From positions 124,001 to 188,000 of the forward strand of contig NZ_CP134197.1 of NCBI RefSeq assembly GCF_031585635.1: DNA of 64,000 nt, read 5' to 3'. The notes beneath the pieces were generated by a model, which was not told the origin of the DNA, did no database searches, and saw nothing but the letters and a program-made list of their open reading frames with translations. Position numbers and translations under genes: made by a program. This stretch comes from Paraburkholderia sp. FT54. GTDB lineage: Bacteria; Pseudomonadota; Gammaproteobacteria; Burkholderiales; Burkholderiaceae. This document shows positions 36,051-44,619 of this stretch, piece by piece. Each line of letters opens with the position of its first letter. Position 1 is the stretch's first letter.

Positions 36051-37463
36051 TCAAACGCGGAAATCTGCCGCCATGTCCTCGTCACTCCTTGCTTCGAGCT
36101 TGCCTGACCGGCAGGCCCGAATGAACGCGTCGTAGTCTTTGTGGTTCTGTACCGCATAGGCAAGCGCGTACTGGGTAAGTGCGTCCGCGAAGCGGTTTCC
36201 GTTGCCCAGATAGGCGGCGATCTCCACGGCTTTACCGCTTGCCTTCGCATGGGCACGCGCCAACCCCCATCCGCAGATGCGTGCGTAGCCCTGAAGGATC
36301 GTGCTGCTCATGCGCTCGACTTCGGCAGAGATCTTCATGTCGCGCAACTGGCGAAAGTAGAACTGGCGCCCTGCCGGACCCGTCGTCCAGCCGAGAAACG
36401 AGTCGCTTGCGGCCTGCAGCAGGCGCTGCCCTGACACTACGCGCTCACCCTGGTGAGCTGGTCCGTTGCCTTTGAAGTAACGTGAAATGACCGATGGACG
36501 CGCTTCCTTGACCTGGAGGAAGAGCGGTTTGCCAAGACTGTCGACGAACAGCATGACAAGGCAGAAGGTGCCAACGCTCCCCACGCCGACTACCTTGAAC
36601 GCAATGTCATGAAGCTCGAACTGCCCGAGCAGTTCACGTCGTTCTGATGAAAGCGTTTGAAGGTAGCCGTCAAAGGCGTGGGTGAGTTTCCCCTTCCACT
36701 CATCCGTGTCCGACCACTTCCGGTTCTTGCCGAGTAGCGAGTTGGGGCCAGTTGGGTGGAACAGCGCGGGTGGCGCATCCTGAATGGTCCAGCGGCCGTC
36801 GTGCAGCACCGCCATCTTGGCCAGCATACTGTCATGCGTGCGGCCGGCGGCCTTTTCCATTGCCCGGTTGATCAGCCGGCGCCCTTCGGAGGTCGCTGCA
36901 GCTTCGATCATTCGTTCGAACGTGACGATCTCATGCCAGAGTTCGAGGGCGCTGCAACTGGCATAGCTGTTCATCCGGTCGCGATACTCGTGCACGGCCG
37001 TCGAGACGATATCCTCGATCGATCCCCGGCTGATGCCCATATGCTCGCCAGCAATGGCAAAGCTTGCGGCGAGCCGTTTCACGTCCCACTCCCATGGCCC
37101 GGTTGCGACTTCGTCGAAATCGTTCAGATCGAAGATCAGTTGCCGCTCGGGCGTCGCGAATCCGCCGAAGTTCATCAGGTGCGCGTCGCCGCAAACCGGA
37201 AAGGTGATTCCGGAATGAGCCGTGCCGGAAAGATCGTGAGCTTGCAGGATTGCGCTGCCACGAAAGAACGTGAATGGCGAAACAGACATGCGACCATAGC
37301 GCAGCGGGATCAGTGCTTCAACGCGGCCCGCGCTGTTCTCCCGAAGCAGTTGGATGGGGTCCCGCCCGCTATCGCCGATCGCTGAGTGTAGCGAGCGCTT
37401 TGCGCGCAGCCGTGCATGACGGCCCGCCGCCTGTCTCTCCACCAAAGTCTGGATCTCGGACAT
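36051..37463 (-). CDS. DUF2252 family protein
   Basis: 470 residues; AGGGGGCACAAA precedes the ATG. Family signature segments are MSVSPFTFFRGSA, FPVCGDAHLMNFGGF and IFDLNDFDEVATGPWEWDV, then QRLLQAASDSFLGW and the C-terminal YALAYAVQNHKDYDAFI. CGDAHLMNFG followed by FDLNDFDE resembles the catalytic loop and metal-binding Asp of aminoglycoside-phosphotransferase-like kinases, so a kinase-like fold is probable, but no substrate is known for the family. Single gene. Confidence 0.9.
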   Translation of the reverse strand: MSEIQTLVERQAAGRHARLRAKRSLHSAIGDSGRDPIQLLRENSAGRVEALIPLRYGRMSVSPFTFFRGSAILQAHDLSGTAHSGITFPVCGDAHLMNFGGFATPERQLIFDLNDFDEVATGPWEWDVKRLAASFAIAGEHMGISRGSIEDIVSTAVHEYRDRMNSYASCSALELWHEIVTFERMIEAAATSEGRRLINRAMEKAAGRTHDSMLAKMAVLHDGRWTIQDAPPALFHPTGPNSLLGKNRKWSDTDEWKGKLTHAFDGYLQTLSSERRELLGQFELHDIAFKVVGVGSVGTFCLVMLFVDSLGKPLFLQVKEARPSVISRYFKGNGPAHQGERVVSGQRLLQAASDSFLGWTTGPAGRQFYFRQLRDMKISAEVERMSSTILQGYARICGWGLARAHAKASGKAVEIAAYLGNGNRFADALTQYALAYAVQNHKDYDAFIRACRSGKLEARSDEDMAADFRV

Positions 37464-37796
37464 TTTGTGCCCCCTTTGGATTCATTTGATCGACGCGCGA
37501 GCTGTGCGATCAAGCCAAGCCTCGCAAAACTGGTGTTTCCGGCTACATCAAATCCCGCATGCCGGCTCCAGTCCAGTCTAGCACCGATTCAGCATGCTGC
37601 TGCGCGACGTCCTTCGCGCGCTTTCAGTCGGAAAACGCCTGTAGGTGGGTCGGTGTGGCACGTTACCGGGTATAGGACCAAGGTCCAATACCCGAACAGG
37701 TGCGTCGTCGATAAGCTTATTTCGCGCATTTGTTAGCGGGCTTGTCGAGCGCAGCAAAACGGTTGATCCGCTTCTATTCGTTCGGGTTCCAGGACA
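37464..37796. other. upstream region with near-perfect 26-bp palindrome
   Basis: This region separates DUF2252 (minus) from the membrane-protein pair (plus), so it probably contains both promoters. The only striking element is the palindrome at 37668-37693. Confidence 0.5.
37668..37693. promoter_or_regulatory. inverted repeat GGGTAT-GGACC / GGTCC-ATACCC
   Basis: Two arms, GGGTATAGGACC and GGTCCAATACCC, are separated by AA. Eleven of twelve positions in each arm are complementary. No T-run follows, so an operator is more likely than a terminator. Confidence 0.5.
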
Positions 37797-38408
37797 GTGT
37801 TATCGAGTCCTCGCGACGCTCAGGAGAGTGGACGAAATCCGGGTCACTCTGGTTCGAGGCTTTTTCAACCTGAAAGCTATACCGCCCCGTTCGAGGTCAG
37901 AACGAACTTAGGGGAACAGCATGCAACTCGCAAATCTTTCAGCAGGACTACCATCTATTTTTTCATCATTCTGCATATCGTCGCTCTTATCCGCGCGCTG
38001 ATGATCCGCGGCACTGGCGTTTCGCCGACGGTTTCCGCGTCGGTGCTGATTGCATCGCTCGTGCTCGGCAAGTCTGTACTGATCGCCGACATGTTACCTT
38101 TCATCAACCGCTTCCCCGATAAACCGCTTGTATGGAATGTGGCATGGAAGACACTGATGTACGCAGTAGTCGCACTTGTCGTCCACTATCTGGAGCGTAT
38201 CTACGAGTACTGGAAGGAGGCACCCGGTTTGGTGGCCGCGAACCACCAGCTATGGGCTGACATGAACTGGCCACGGTTCTGGGCCGTCCAGATCCTGCTC
38301 GTTACGCTGATTCTGATGTACTGCGTGATCGCGGAACGGGTGCGGGTCATTGGCCGCGACAAGTTCAAAAAAATGTTCTTTGGCCCGCTTCCAGTGCGGT
38401 CGAAATGA
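37797..38408 (+). CDS. four-helix inner membrane protein, start uncertain
   Basis: The protein-like part begins near 37936: RTTIYFFIILHIVALIRALM, SVLIASLVLGKSVLIADML, AWKTLMYAVVALVVHYLERI and FWAVQILLVTLILMYCVIAE form four membrane helices, and a basic cytoplasmic tail follows. The only in-frame start upstream is a GTG at 37797 without a ribosome site. A well-placed ATG at 37921 (AGGGGAACAGC upstream) is in another frame, so a one-base indel between 37921 and 37945 may have broken the gene. It overlaps the next gene by four bases (ATGA). Function unknown. Confidence 0.6.
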   Translation: MLSSPRDAQESGRNPGHSGSRLFQPESYTAPFEVRTNLGEQHATRKSFSRTTIYFFIILHIVALIRALMIRGTGVSPTVSASVLIASLVLGKSVLIADMLPFINRFPDKPLVWNVAWKTLMYAVVALVVHYLERIYEYWKEAPGLVAANHQLWADMNWPRFWAVQILLVTLILMYCVIAERVRVIGRDKFKKMFFGPLPVRSK

Positions 38409-39196
38409 CAACCGTTGAGTGGAGACATGGCATGGCAGCGTTCGTCTCTCATCCGGCTGTTCTATTTGTGACGCTTCTTGTGCTTTTCATCGGAGCGGTA
38501 GCGTTCGGTGCCTATGTGCTGCGCCGCGTTGCCGTACTCCCGGAAGACGCCCGCGAGGATTTCAACATCGTCCAGACCGCCACGCTCACGTTGCTGGCGC
38601 TACTCGTCGGCTTCAGCGTTTCGATGGCCGTGGGCCGCTATGACCAGCGCAAGAACCTGGAGGAGGGCGAAGCCAATGCGATAGGAACGGAATACGCGCG
38701 AGCTGATCTGGCCGATGCCGCGATCGGCGCGAAAATGAAGGCCGAATTAGTCCGCTACACGGAACTCAGACTGGCCGATTTCCGTACGCGAGACCGACAG
38801 GAACTCGAGCGCATTCACCGCGATACGGCGGATCTTCAAACTGAGTTGTGGCGGCTCGCGACGCAGGTGGCGCAGGACAAGCCCACGCCTATTGGCGCAC
38901 TTGTCGTTGCAGGGATGAACGACGTTCTGAACTCGCAGGATTATTCCGAGGCCGCACGGATTAATCACATCCCGCTCGGCGCCTGGTTTCTCATGATCCT
39001 CATCGCGCTGCTGGCTTGCGTCGTGCAGGGCTACGGCACCAAGGGGAAGCTGCGCAGAGGCCTGCTTATCACGATCTTGCCCGTGACGGTCGCGCTATCG
39101 CTGGCTCTTATCGCGGATATTGATAGTCCACGGCGTGGGATCATCCGCGTCCAGCCGCTGGATCTGGTCAGACTGCACGATTCGCTGACTAAATGA
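38405..39196 (+). CDS. bestrophin-like / DUF4239 membrane protein
   Basis: 263 residues with four membrane helices in two pairs (about 16-36 and 52-72; 192-210 and 218-236). Between them lies a cytoplasmic helical domain (RYDQRKNLEEGEANAIGTEY, DQELERIHRDT-like). The arrangement and the EEGEANAIGTEYAR motif match DUF4239, which is distantly related to bestrophin channels. It is translationally coupled to the upstream four-helix protein (ATGA), so the two probably form one membrane complex. Confidence 0.75.
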   Translation: MTTVEWRHGMAAFVSHPAVLFVTLLVLFIGAVAFGAYVLRRVAVLPEDAREDFNIVQTATLTLLALLVGFSVSMAVGRYDQRKNLEEGEANAIGTEYARADLADAAIGAKMKAELVRYTELRLADFRTRDRQELERIHRDTADLQTELWRLATQVAQDKPTPIGALVVAGMNDVLNSQDYSEAARINHIPLGAWFLMILIALLACVVQGYGTKGKLRRGLLITILPVTVALSLALIADIDSPRRGIIRVQPLDLVRLHDSLTK

Positions 39197-39838
39197 CGCA
39201 AGGTAAAAACGCCACGGAACCTTTAATGTCGAGCTTGCTACCGAAAGCAGCCGTTCGCTCAGAGCACTGTCGATGTCCGTAGAGGGTCTGGAAGACTCAT
39301 TCGTCAAGAGATAGAGGCGACATTCGCCGGCACGGATTTGCGAACGTCCGACGAGTGAGCTTCAGTCGCCGCGCAGCGACTGACCGTCGACTTTGGCCGG
39401 GGACTTGCTGCAAGAGGTCATCTCCTTTCATAGGTAGTCCCATCGCTGAGAGCTGATGGTCTCCGGAGAAAAACCTCAGCTTAAATTTGAAAATGAAGGG
39501 GGCGCATCCCGCGGGCGCGCCGGACGGGCAGACCCCGCGCCTTCAGGTCACGCCGCATTGCGTCCCGGGCGGTGCGCGAAAGCGCCCGTTTTGCATGTAC
39601 GATTCGCTTGTTGTACCAGCCGCCGATTGCGATTGCGATGACGCCGGGCGCATTCAAGTAGTGCTGGGCATGGGGAGCCGGCCAGATTGGCGGATCCTCT
39701 CAGCGAATTGATGCAATGCATCAAGGACGTCATACAAGTTACTTTGCCCGACGATGGTACGGTCGCCGTTCGCCGTTCGTGTCGCGCATATCCCGACCGG
39801 AGAGCCGATTACTTCTGCCACGTCAGCGAGGTTTCGAA
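39197..39838. other. intergenic with an unidentified minus-strand coding remnant
   Basis: On the minus strand, 39481 to about 39690, one frame reads LNAPGVIAIAIGGWYNKRIV, then HAKRALSRTARDAMRRDLKA and ends LHFQI. It has no start codon with a ribosome site. It looks like the end of a lost gene that I do not recognise. Confidence 0.3.
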
Positions 39839-40744
39839 ATGGACTACGTTGAAAGCTTGCGCATTTTCCGGTCGGTGGTTGAACTGAAGAGCTTCGCGCG
39901 GGCAGCAGATATTCATGGGCTGGCCCGGCCGGCGGTATCGCGCGCCATATCGGGCTTGGAGGAGCGCGTGGGATGCCGGCTACTACATCGGACAACGCGG
40001 CAGGTGTCGCTTACTGAGGCCGCAGAGCGTTTTTATGAAGGCTGCGTGCGCATTCTCGACGAGCTTGACGCACTCGAAGCGGATGTCGGCAACCGGACGC
40101 GCGAGGCGGGTGGCGTACTGCGCCTCGTCGCCCACACGACTGCGACAATGGAGCGCCTCGTTCCTTTGATTGCCGAATTCAAGCTGGCTCACCCAAAAGT
40201 CACCCTGGACGTGACGCTAACCGAACGCCCCATCGACCTCGTTGCCGACGGATACGATCTCGGCGTTGTCGTGCCGAATATGTTGACCAGCGAGACGGCC
40301 GTGGTGCGGCTACTTGAGCGCATTCGTGTCGTCATCGTCGCGGCGCCGCAATATCTGCAGCGGACGTCTACGCCGAGACACCCGTCGGAACTGACCAATC
40401 ATCTTTTCGTGACTATGTCTGCGTCGCTTCGACGCCCCAGTATCAGCTTTCACATCGAAAATGAAGATCTGACGATACCTCTTCAGTTCGATGTGTCATC
40501 GAACAGTCCCGCATTCAACCGGGAAATGGTGTTGCGAGGTTTCGGCATCGGAATCGTGCCCATCACACTCATCGAGAGCGATCTGGCTTCCGGCAGGCTC
40601 GTGCATCTGCTCGCTGATTTCGAACTCATCGACAACGGCATCGAGATCCGCCTCGCATATAGCAACCGGACACTTCTGCCCGCCAAAGTGCGCGCGTTTA
40701 TCGATCACGCCACCGCCTTCTTCGACCGAACGGTTGCGCCCTGA
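39839..40744 (+). CDS. LysR-family transcriptional regulator
   Basis: 301 residues from the ATG at 39839; the open frame upstream to 39716 does not encode a conserved extension. The N-terminus MDYVESLRIFRSVVELKSFA, recognition helix RPAVSRAISGLEE and the HRTTRQVSLTEAA wing are typical. The effector domain is complete, with the GFGIGIVPITLIESDL turn near 240. No obvious divergent target: upstream is a remnant-rich gap, downstream a small membrane gene. Confidence 0.9.
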   Translation: MDYVESLRIFRSVVELKSFARAADIHGLARPAVSRAISGLEERVGCRLLHRTTRQVSLTEAAERFYEGCVRILDELDALEADVGNRTREAGGVLRLVAHTTATMERLVPLIAEFKLAHPKVTLDVTLTERPIDLVADGYDLGVVVPNMLTSETAVVRLLERIRVVIVAAPQYLQRTSTPRHPSELTNHLFVTMSASLRRPSISFHIENEDLTIPLQFDVSSNSPAFNREMVLRGFGIGIVPITLIESDLASGRLVHLLADFELIDNGIEIRLAYSNRTLLPAKVRAFIDHATAFFDRTVAP

Positions 40745-40892
40745 CGAGGCAGACATCGCCACCATGTTGATGCGCCTGAAAGCAACAGACTAATAACATA
40801 ACGGGCATCGCCTCCTACGCGCGCTTTGGCTATTCTGTGTGTATGCACTACTGGTGCTTCTTCGAGTAGAGCTCAATCAGAACAGGTGTTAC

Positions 40893-41144
40893 ATGCACGT
40901 ATTCATGTCTTTGATAGTCGTCTCGATCAGTGTGGCCATGTATTTCACGCCCTCCATGATTGCCCGTCGCAGGATGAAGCAGGAAGCTGCGCGGGTCCTT
41001 CTCCTCAACCTCGCCCTTGGATGGACGATAACGGGGTGGATGGGCGCACCGAGTTGGGCGACGAAATCGTTCGGCACCGGCCTTCGCAGCGGCGAGAATG
41101 CTGCACGGTTGCGGCGTCATTCGCTCAAATCGGATCGCAACTGA
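40893..41144 (+). CDS. superinfection-immunity-like small membrane protein
   Basis: 83 residues from the ATG at 40893; an earlier in-frame ATG at 40839 would add 18 residues. One N-terminal helix (FMSLIVVSISVAMYFTPSMI) is followed by RRRMKQEAARVLLLNLALGW and TITGWMGAPSWA. The N-LxLGWT-xGW-GA motif is characteristic of the T4 Imm-like family (Imm_superinfect), which in phage T4 blocks DNA injection by related phages. Chromosomal members are common and their function is generally untested. The tail after the second helix is basic. Confidence 0.65.
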   Translation: MHVFMSLIVVSISVAMYFTPSMIARRRMKQEAARVLLLNLALGWTITGWMGAPSWATKSFGTGLRSGENAARLRRHSLKSDRN

Positions 41145-41237
41145 AACAAGGTTTCCACCATTGAGGTGGCAAGCATATGTTAATTGATATGGACACCAAA
41201 CCATAAAAGTGGAGTGTTCGCAAACTATCCAGAAGAA

Positions 41238-41672
41238 ATGAACCCGATTTCATCAGAAACCGATGATTGTTTTGCAGTGCGTCAGGCAGCGCGGCACATC
41301 TCGAAGCTGTATGAACGTCATCTTTCCAAGGTCGGTATCACGCCGAGCCAGTTCAGCATCCTGAGCATACTGAATCGCAATCCCAAAGCAACGATGGTTC
41401 AACTGGCCGACGCACTGGTGATGGACCGGACAACCATCGTGCGCGTCCTCAAGCCGCTGCTGCGCGATGGCCTGGTGGTGGCGCCCGCAGAGGAGCGTCT
41501 CAGCCGGCGTCTGCGCCTGATTCTCACCGCAAAGGGCTACGAACGGCTCGAACAAGCGACTGCTCACTGGTGCGCGGCCCAAGCGGATTTCGAAGTCGTA
41601 TTCGGCCGCCAGCAAGCCATGCATTTGAGGAATGAACTGTTTCGCATCACCCGCGACGTGCCGAACGCCTGA
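41238..41672 (+). CDS. MarR-family transcriptional regulator
   Basis: 144 residues from the ATG at 41238 (AGAAGA upstream). The winged helix is clear: LSKVGITPSQFSILSIL, MVQLADALVMDRTTIVRVL (recognition helix) and the wing EERLSRRLRLILTAKG. It precedes an efflux operon in the same direction by about 100 bases, so it most likely represses that operon and itself and is released by a phenolic or drug-like ligand. CATATG-containing elements lie before this gene (41174-41179) and before the pump (41738-41749). Confidence 0.9.
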   Translation: MNPISSETDDCFAVRQAARHISKLYERHLSKVGITPSQFSILSILNRNPKATMVQLADALVMDRTTIVRVLKPLLRDGLVVAPAEERLSRRLRLILTAKGYERLEQATAHWCAAQADFEVVFGRQQAMHLRNELFRITRDVPNA

Positions 41673-41737
41673 TAACGGCAACGCAACAAACTGATGCATT
41701 CCCACGCATTGATGAGCACCCTCGCGGACACTAGTAT

Positions 41738-41749
41738 GTGCATATGCAC
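41738..41749. promoter_or_regulatory. perfect 12-bp palindrome before efflux operon
   Basis: GTGCATATGCAC lies 22-33 bases upstream of the chosen start of the outer membrane component. MarR proteins bind short AT-containing palindromes, so this is a good operator candidate. Confidence 0.55.
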
Positions 41750-41770
41750 TTTCTTAACGGATGTCTCAGC

Positions 41771-43318
41771 ATGATCACGAAAATGAACATGAAGACCTTG
41801 GACCGCAGCTCAAATGAAAGGCGGGGTGGGGCGCTCGCCGGCAAATCAGCGGTGCTGCTGGCCGCCGCAGCGGCTGCCTTCAGCCTGGCGGGATGCGTCA
41901 ACTACGCCGGTATCAAGAGCGACAAGCAGATCCAGTCGCCCGCGAGCTACGAAACGAAGCAGAGCTTGCCGGACGAGGGCGGGCAATGGCCCTCGCTCGG
42001 CTGGTCACAGCAGTTCGGCGACCCGCAACTGCCGACGCTGATCGACGAGGCGCTGAAGAACAACCCGACCATCGATCAGGCGCGCGCCCGCATCGAGAAA
42101 GCGACGTCATACGTCGGCAGCGCGAAATCGCTGCTTTATCCGAACGTGAGCGGCAGTTATTCGTGGACACGCGAACACTATTCCGCCAATGCAATCGTTC
42201 CGCCGCCCTATGCGGGTTCCACTCAGAGCGAAAACAATCTTCTGGCGAGCGCGTCGTGGGATCTCGATCTGTGGGGCAAGAACCGCGATCGGCTTCGCAA
42301 GGCTGTGTCGCAGGAAAAGGTCGCCGAGGCGGAAGCCGAGGAAGTGCGCATCACGCTTGCAGCGTCGGTCGCAAGCACGTACAACCACCTCGCGCTGCTT
42401 TACGCGTTGCGCGATGTCGAGAGCCGCGAAGTGCGCAATCGCGAAGATATCGGGCGGATTACGGACGGGCGCGTCAGTGCCGGTCTCGATACGAACGTCG
42501 AAAAGCAGACGGCGTACGGCGAAACGTCGACCAGCCGCGCAAGTGTCAGCGATCTTGACGGGCAGATCACCACGGTTCGCTACCAGTTGGGCGCATTGCT
42601 CGGGGAGGGACCGGACCGCGGACTCGCCATCGCGAATCCTTCCTTCGGTGCGGGTCCCGCTGTTATCTTGCCCGATAACCTGCCGGCAGATCTCATCTCG
42701 CGCCGGCCGGACATCGTCGCGGCCTACTGGCAAGTCGATGCGGACATGCACGACGTGAAGGAAGCAAAGGCCGAGTTCTATCCGGATGTCAATCTCTCGC
42801 TGTCGGCGGGCCTCGACGCATTCGGGTGGGGACGGTTTCTAACGGCATCGAGCCGCCAGATTCAGGCAGGTCCGGCGATCCATTTGCCGATATTCGATGC
42901 CGGCGCGCTGCGCTCGCAACTGAAGGAACGCTACGCGGACTTCGACTATGACGTGGCCAGCTACAACCACACGCTGATCAACGCGCTGTCGGACGTGGCC
43001 ACGCAAGTCTCGCAGATCCAGTCGACCGAACGTCAATTGGTCAATTCGCAACAGGCACTCGACGCGCAGACCAAGGCCTATCAACTAGCGCTGGTTCGCT
43101 ACAAATCCGGTTTGAACCAACAGTTGCAGGTCCTGAACGCAGACGACAACCGTCTCGCCGCCGAACAGTCCGTGATCAATCTGCAGATGGCGCGCCGTGA
43201 TCAGCAAATAGGTTTGATCAAGGCAATGGGCGGCGGCTTCGATGCGACGCAAGCTGGCCTCGCATCGAACACCGATACGCCCATTCCCGCACCTTCGAAC
43301 GTCAAGACAACCGACTAA
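41771..43318 (+). CDS. NodT-family outer membrane efflux lipoprotein
   Basis: 515 residues from the ATG at 41771; ATGs 15 and 21 bases further on are alternatives. The lipobox LAGC ends the signal, so Cys42 would be acylated and the protein anchored in the outer membrane. Two outer-membrane-efflux repeats follow, with NPTIDQARARIEKA, SASWDLDLWGKNRDRL, LISRRPDIVAAYWQVDADM and HLPIFDAGALRSQLKER. It forms the trimeric TolC-like exit channel for the pump encoded by the next two genes, 60 bases downstream. Confidence 0.93.
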   Translation: MITKMNMKTLDRSSNERRGGALAGKSAVLLAAAAAAFSLAGCVNYAGIKSDKQIQSPASYETKQSLPDEGGQWPSLGWSQQFGDPQLPTLIDEALKNNPTIDQARARIEKATSYVGSAKSLLYPNVSGSYSWTREHYSANAIVPPPYAGSTQSENNLLASASWDLDLWGKNRDRLRKAVSQEKVAEAEAEEVRITLAASVASTYNHLALLYALRDVESREVRNREDIGRITDGRVSAGLDTNVEKQTAYGETSTSRASVSDLDGQITTVRYQLGALLGEGPDRGLAIANPSFGAGPAVILPDNLPADLISRRPDIVAAYWQVDADMHDVKEAKAEFYPDVNLSLSAGLDAFGWGRFLTASSRQIQAGPAIHLPIFDAGALRSQLKERYADFDYDVASYNHTLINALSDVATQVSQIQSTERQLVNSQQALDAQTKAYQLALVRYKSGLNQQLQVLNADDNRLAAEQSVINLQMARRDQQIGLIKAMGGGFDATQAGLASNTDTPIPAPSNVKTTD

Positions 43319-43377
43319 TACATCGAGCCGCTGTCTTCGAACGAAGGATGGCGTCAAACCAATCTCGCTGGAGTTCA

Positions 43378-44544
43378 ATGATGAATGCACCTCAATCCCA
43401 ACCGGTCAACGAGCCGCCGAAAAAAGCTGGAAGACGCAAGCTGCTGCTCGCGTTGCTGGCCGCGACGCTGGCGGCATCGGGCGCGGCGTACGGCGCGTAT
43501 TACTACACCGTTGCACGCTTTCATGTCGAAACAGACGATGCCTACGTGAACGGCAACGTCGTACAGATCACACCGCAGATTGGTGGAACGGTGATCGGCG
43601 TCAACGCGGACAACACGCAGATCGTGAAGGAAGGCGAGCCCGTCGTTCAGATCGATCCCGCCGATGCACACATCGCGCTGCAACGGGCCGAAGCGAATCT
43701 GGGCCAGACCGTGCGCCGCGTGCATGGCCTCTATGTCAACGACGACAAATACCGTGCGGATATCGCCGAACGGCAATCGGATCTGTCGAAGGCGCAGGAC
43801 GATCTGCGCCGTCGGCTTGCCACGGGCATGACGGGCGCAGTCTCGGATGAAGAAATCTCGCATGCACGCGACGCGGTCAAGTCGGCCCAGGCCGCCCTCG
43901 ACGCCGCGAAACAGCAACTCGGCGCGAACCGCGCGCTGACGGCCAATACATCGATAAAAGACCATCCCGACGTGCAGGCCAGCGCCGCTCACGTGCGCGA
44001 TGCGTACCTCGCGTATGCACGCACCACGTTGCCCGCGCCCGTGACGGGTTACGTCGCACAGCGCAGCGTGCAGGTCGGGCAGCGCGTTGCCACGGGGACG
44101 CCGCTGATGTCGGTGGTGCCGCTCAACCAGGTGTGGGTCGATGCGAACTTCAAGGAATGGCAGTTGCGGCACATTCGCGTGGGCCAACCCGTCGAACTGA
44201 CGGCCGACGTCTATGGCTCGTCGGTCGTGTATCACGGCAAGGTCGTTGGCTTTACGCCGGGCACGGGTTCCGCGTTGGCATTGTTGCCTGCGCAGAATGC
44301 CACGGGTAACTGGATCAAGGTCGTGCAGCGGTTGCCTGTGCGGATCGAAATTCCACCCGGAGAACTGGAAAAGAATCCGCTGCGCGTGGGGCTGTCGATG
44401 AACGTCAATGTGGACGTGAAGGATAGCAACGCAGCATCGCTGACAACCGTCGACCCCCGTTCGAACTACAAGACCGACGTGTTCGCGAAGTACGGCGACG
44501 AGGCGAACGATGCGATTGTCCACATCATCGCAGCGAACGAGTGA
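43378..44544 (+). CDS. EmrA/HlyD-type membrane fusion protein
   Basis: 388 residues from the ATG at 43378 (TGGAGTTCA upstream). One N-terminal membrane helix (KLLLALLAATLAASGAAYGAYY) is followed by the FHVETDDAYVNGNVVQITPQ motif of EmrA. A lipoyl half-motif, a coiled-coil hairpin of about 100 residues (ERQSDLSKAQDDLRRRL) and the second lipoyl half (TLPAPVTGYVAQRSVQVGQR) follow. The end is the beta-barrel and membrane-proximal domain. It bridges the inner-membrane transporter and the NodT channel. Confidence 0.93.
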   Translation: MMNAPQSQPVNEPPKKAGRRKLLLALLAATLAASGAAYGAYYYTVARFHVETDDAYVNGNVVQITPQIGGTVIGVNADNTQIVKEGEPVVQIDPADAHIALQRAEANLGQTVRRVHGLYVNDDKYRADIAERQSDLSKAQDDLRRRLATGMTGAVSDEEISHARDAVKSAQAALDAAKQQLGANRALTANTSIKDHPDVQASAAHVRDAYLAYARTTLPAPVTGYVAQRSVQVGQRVATGTPLMSVVPLNQVWVDANFKEWQLRHIRVGQPVELTADVYGSSVVYHGKVVGFTPGTGSALALLPAQNATGNWIKVVQRLPVRIEIPPGELEKNPLRVGLSMNVNVDVKDSNAASLTTVDPRSNYKTDVFAKYGDEANDAIVHIIAANE

Positions 44545-44619
44545 CGCGCCTGCACCCGACCGTGCATGCGATGCCCGCTTCCGCCGTATTCGAAGGCCAA
44601 TCACCATGTCTGGATCACC

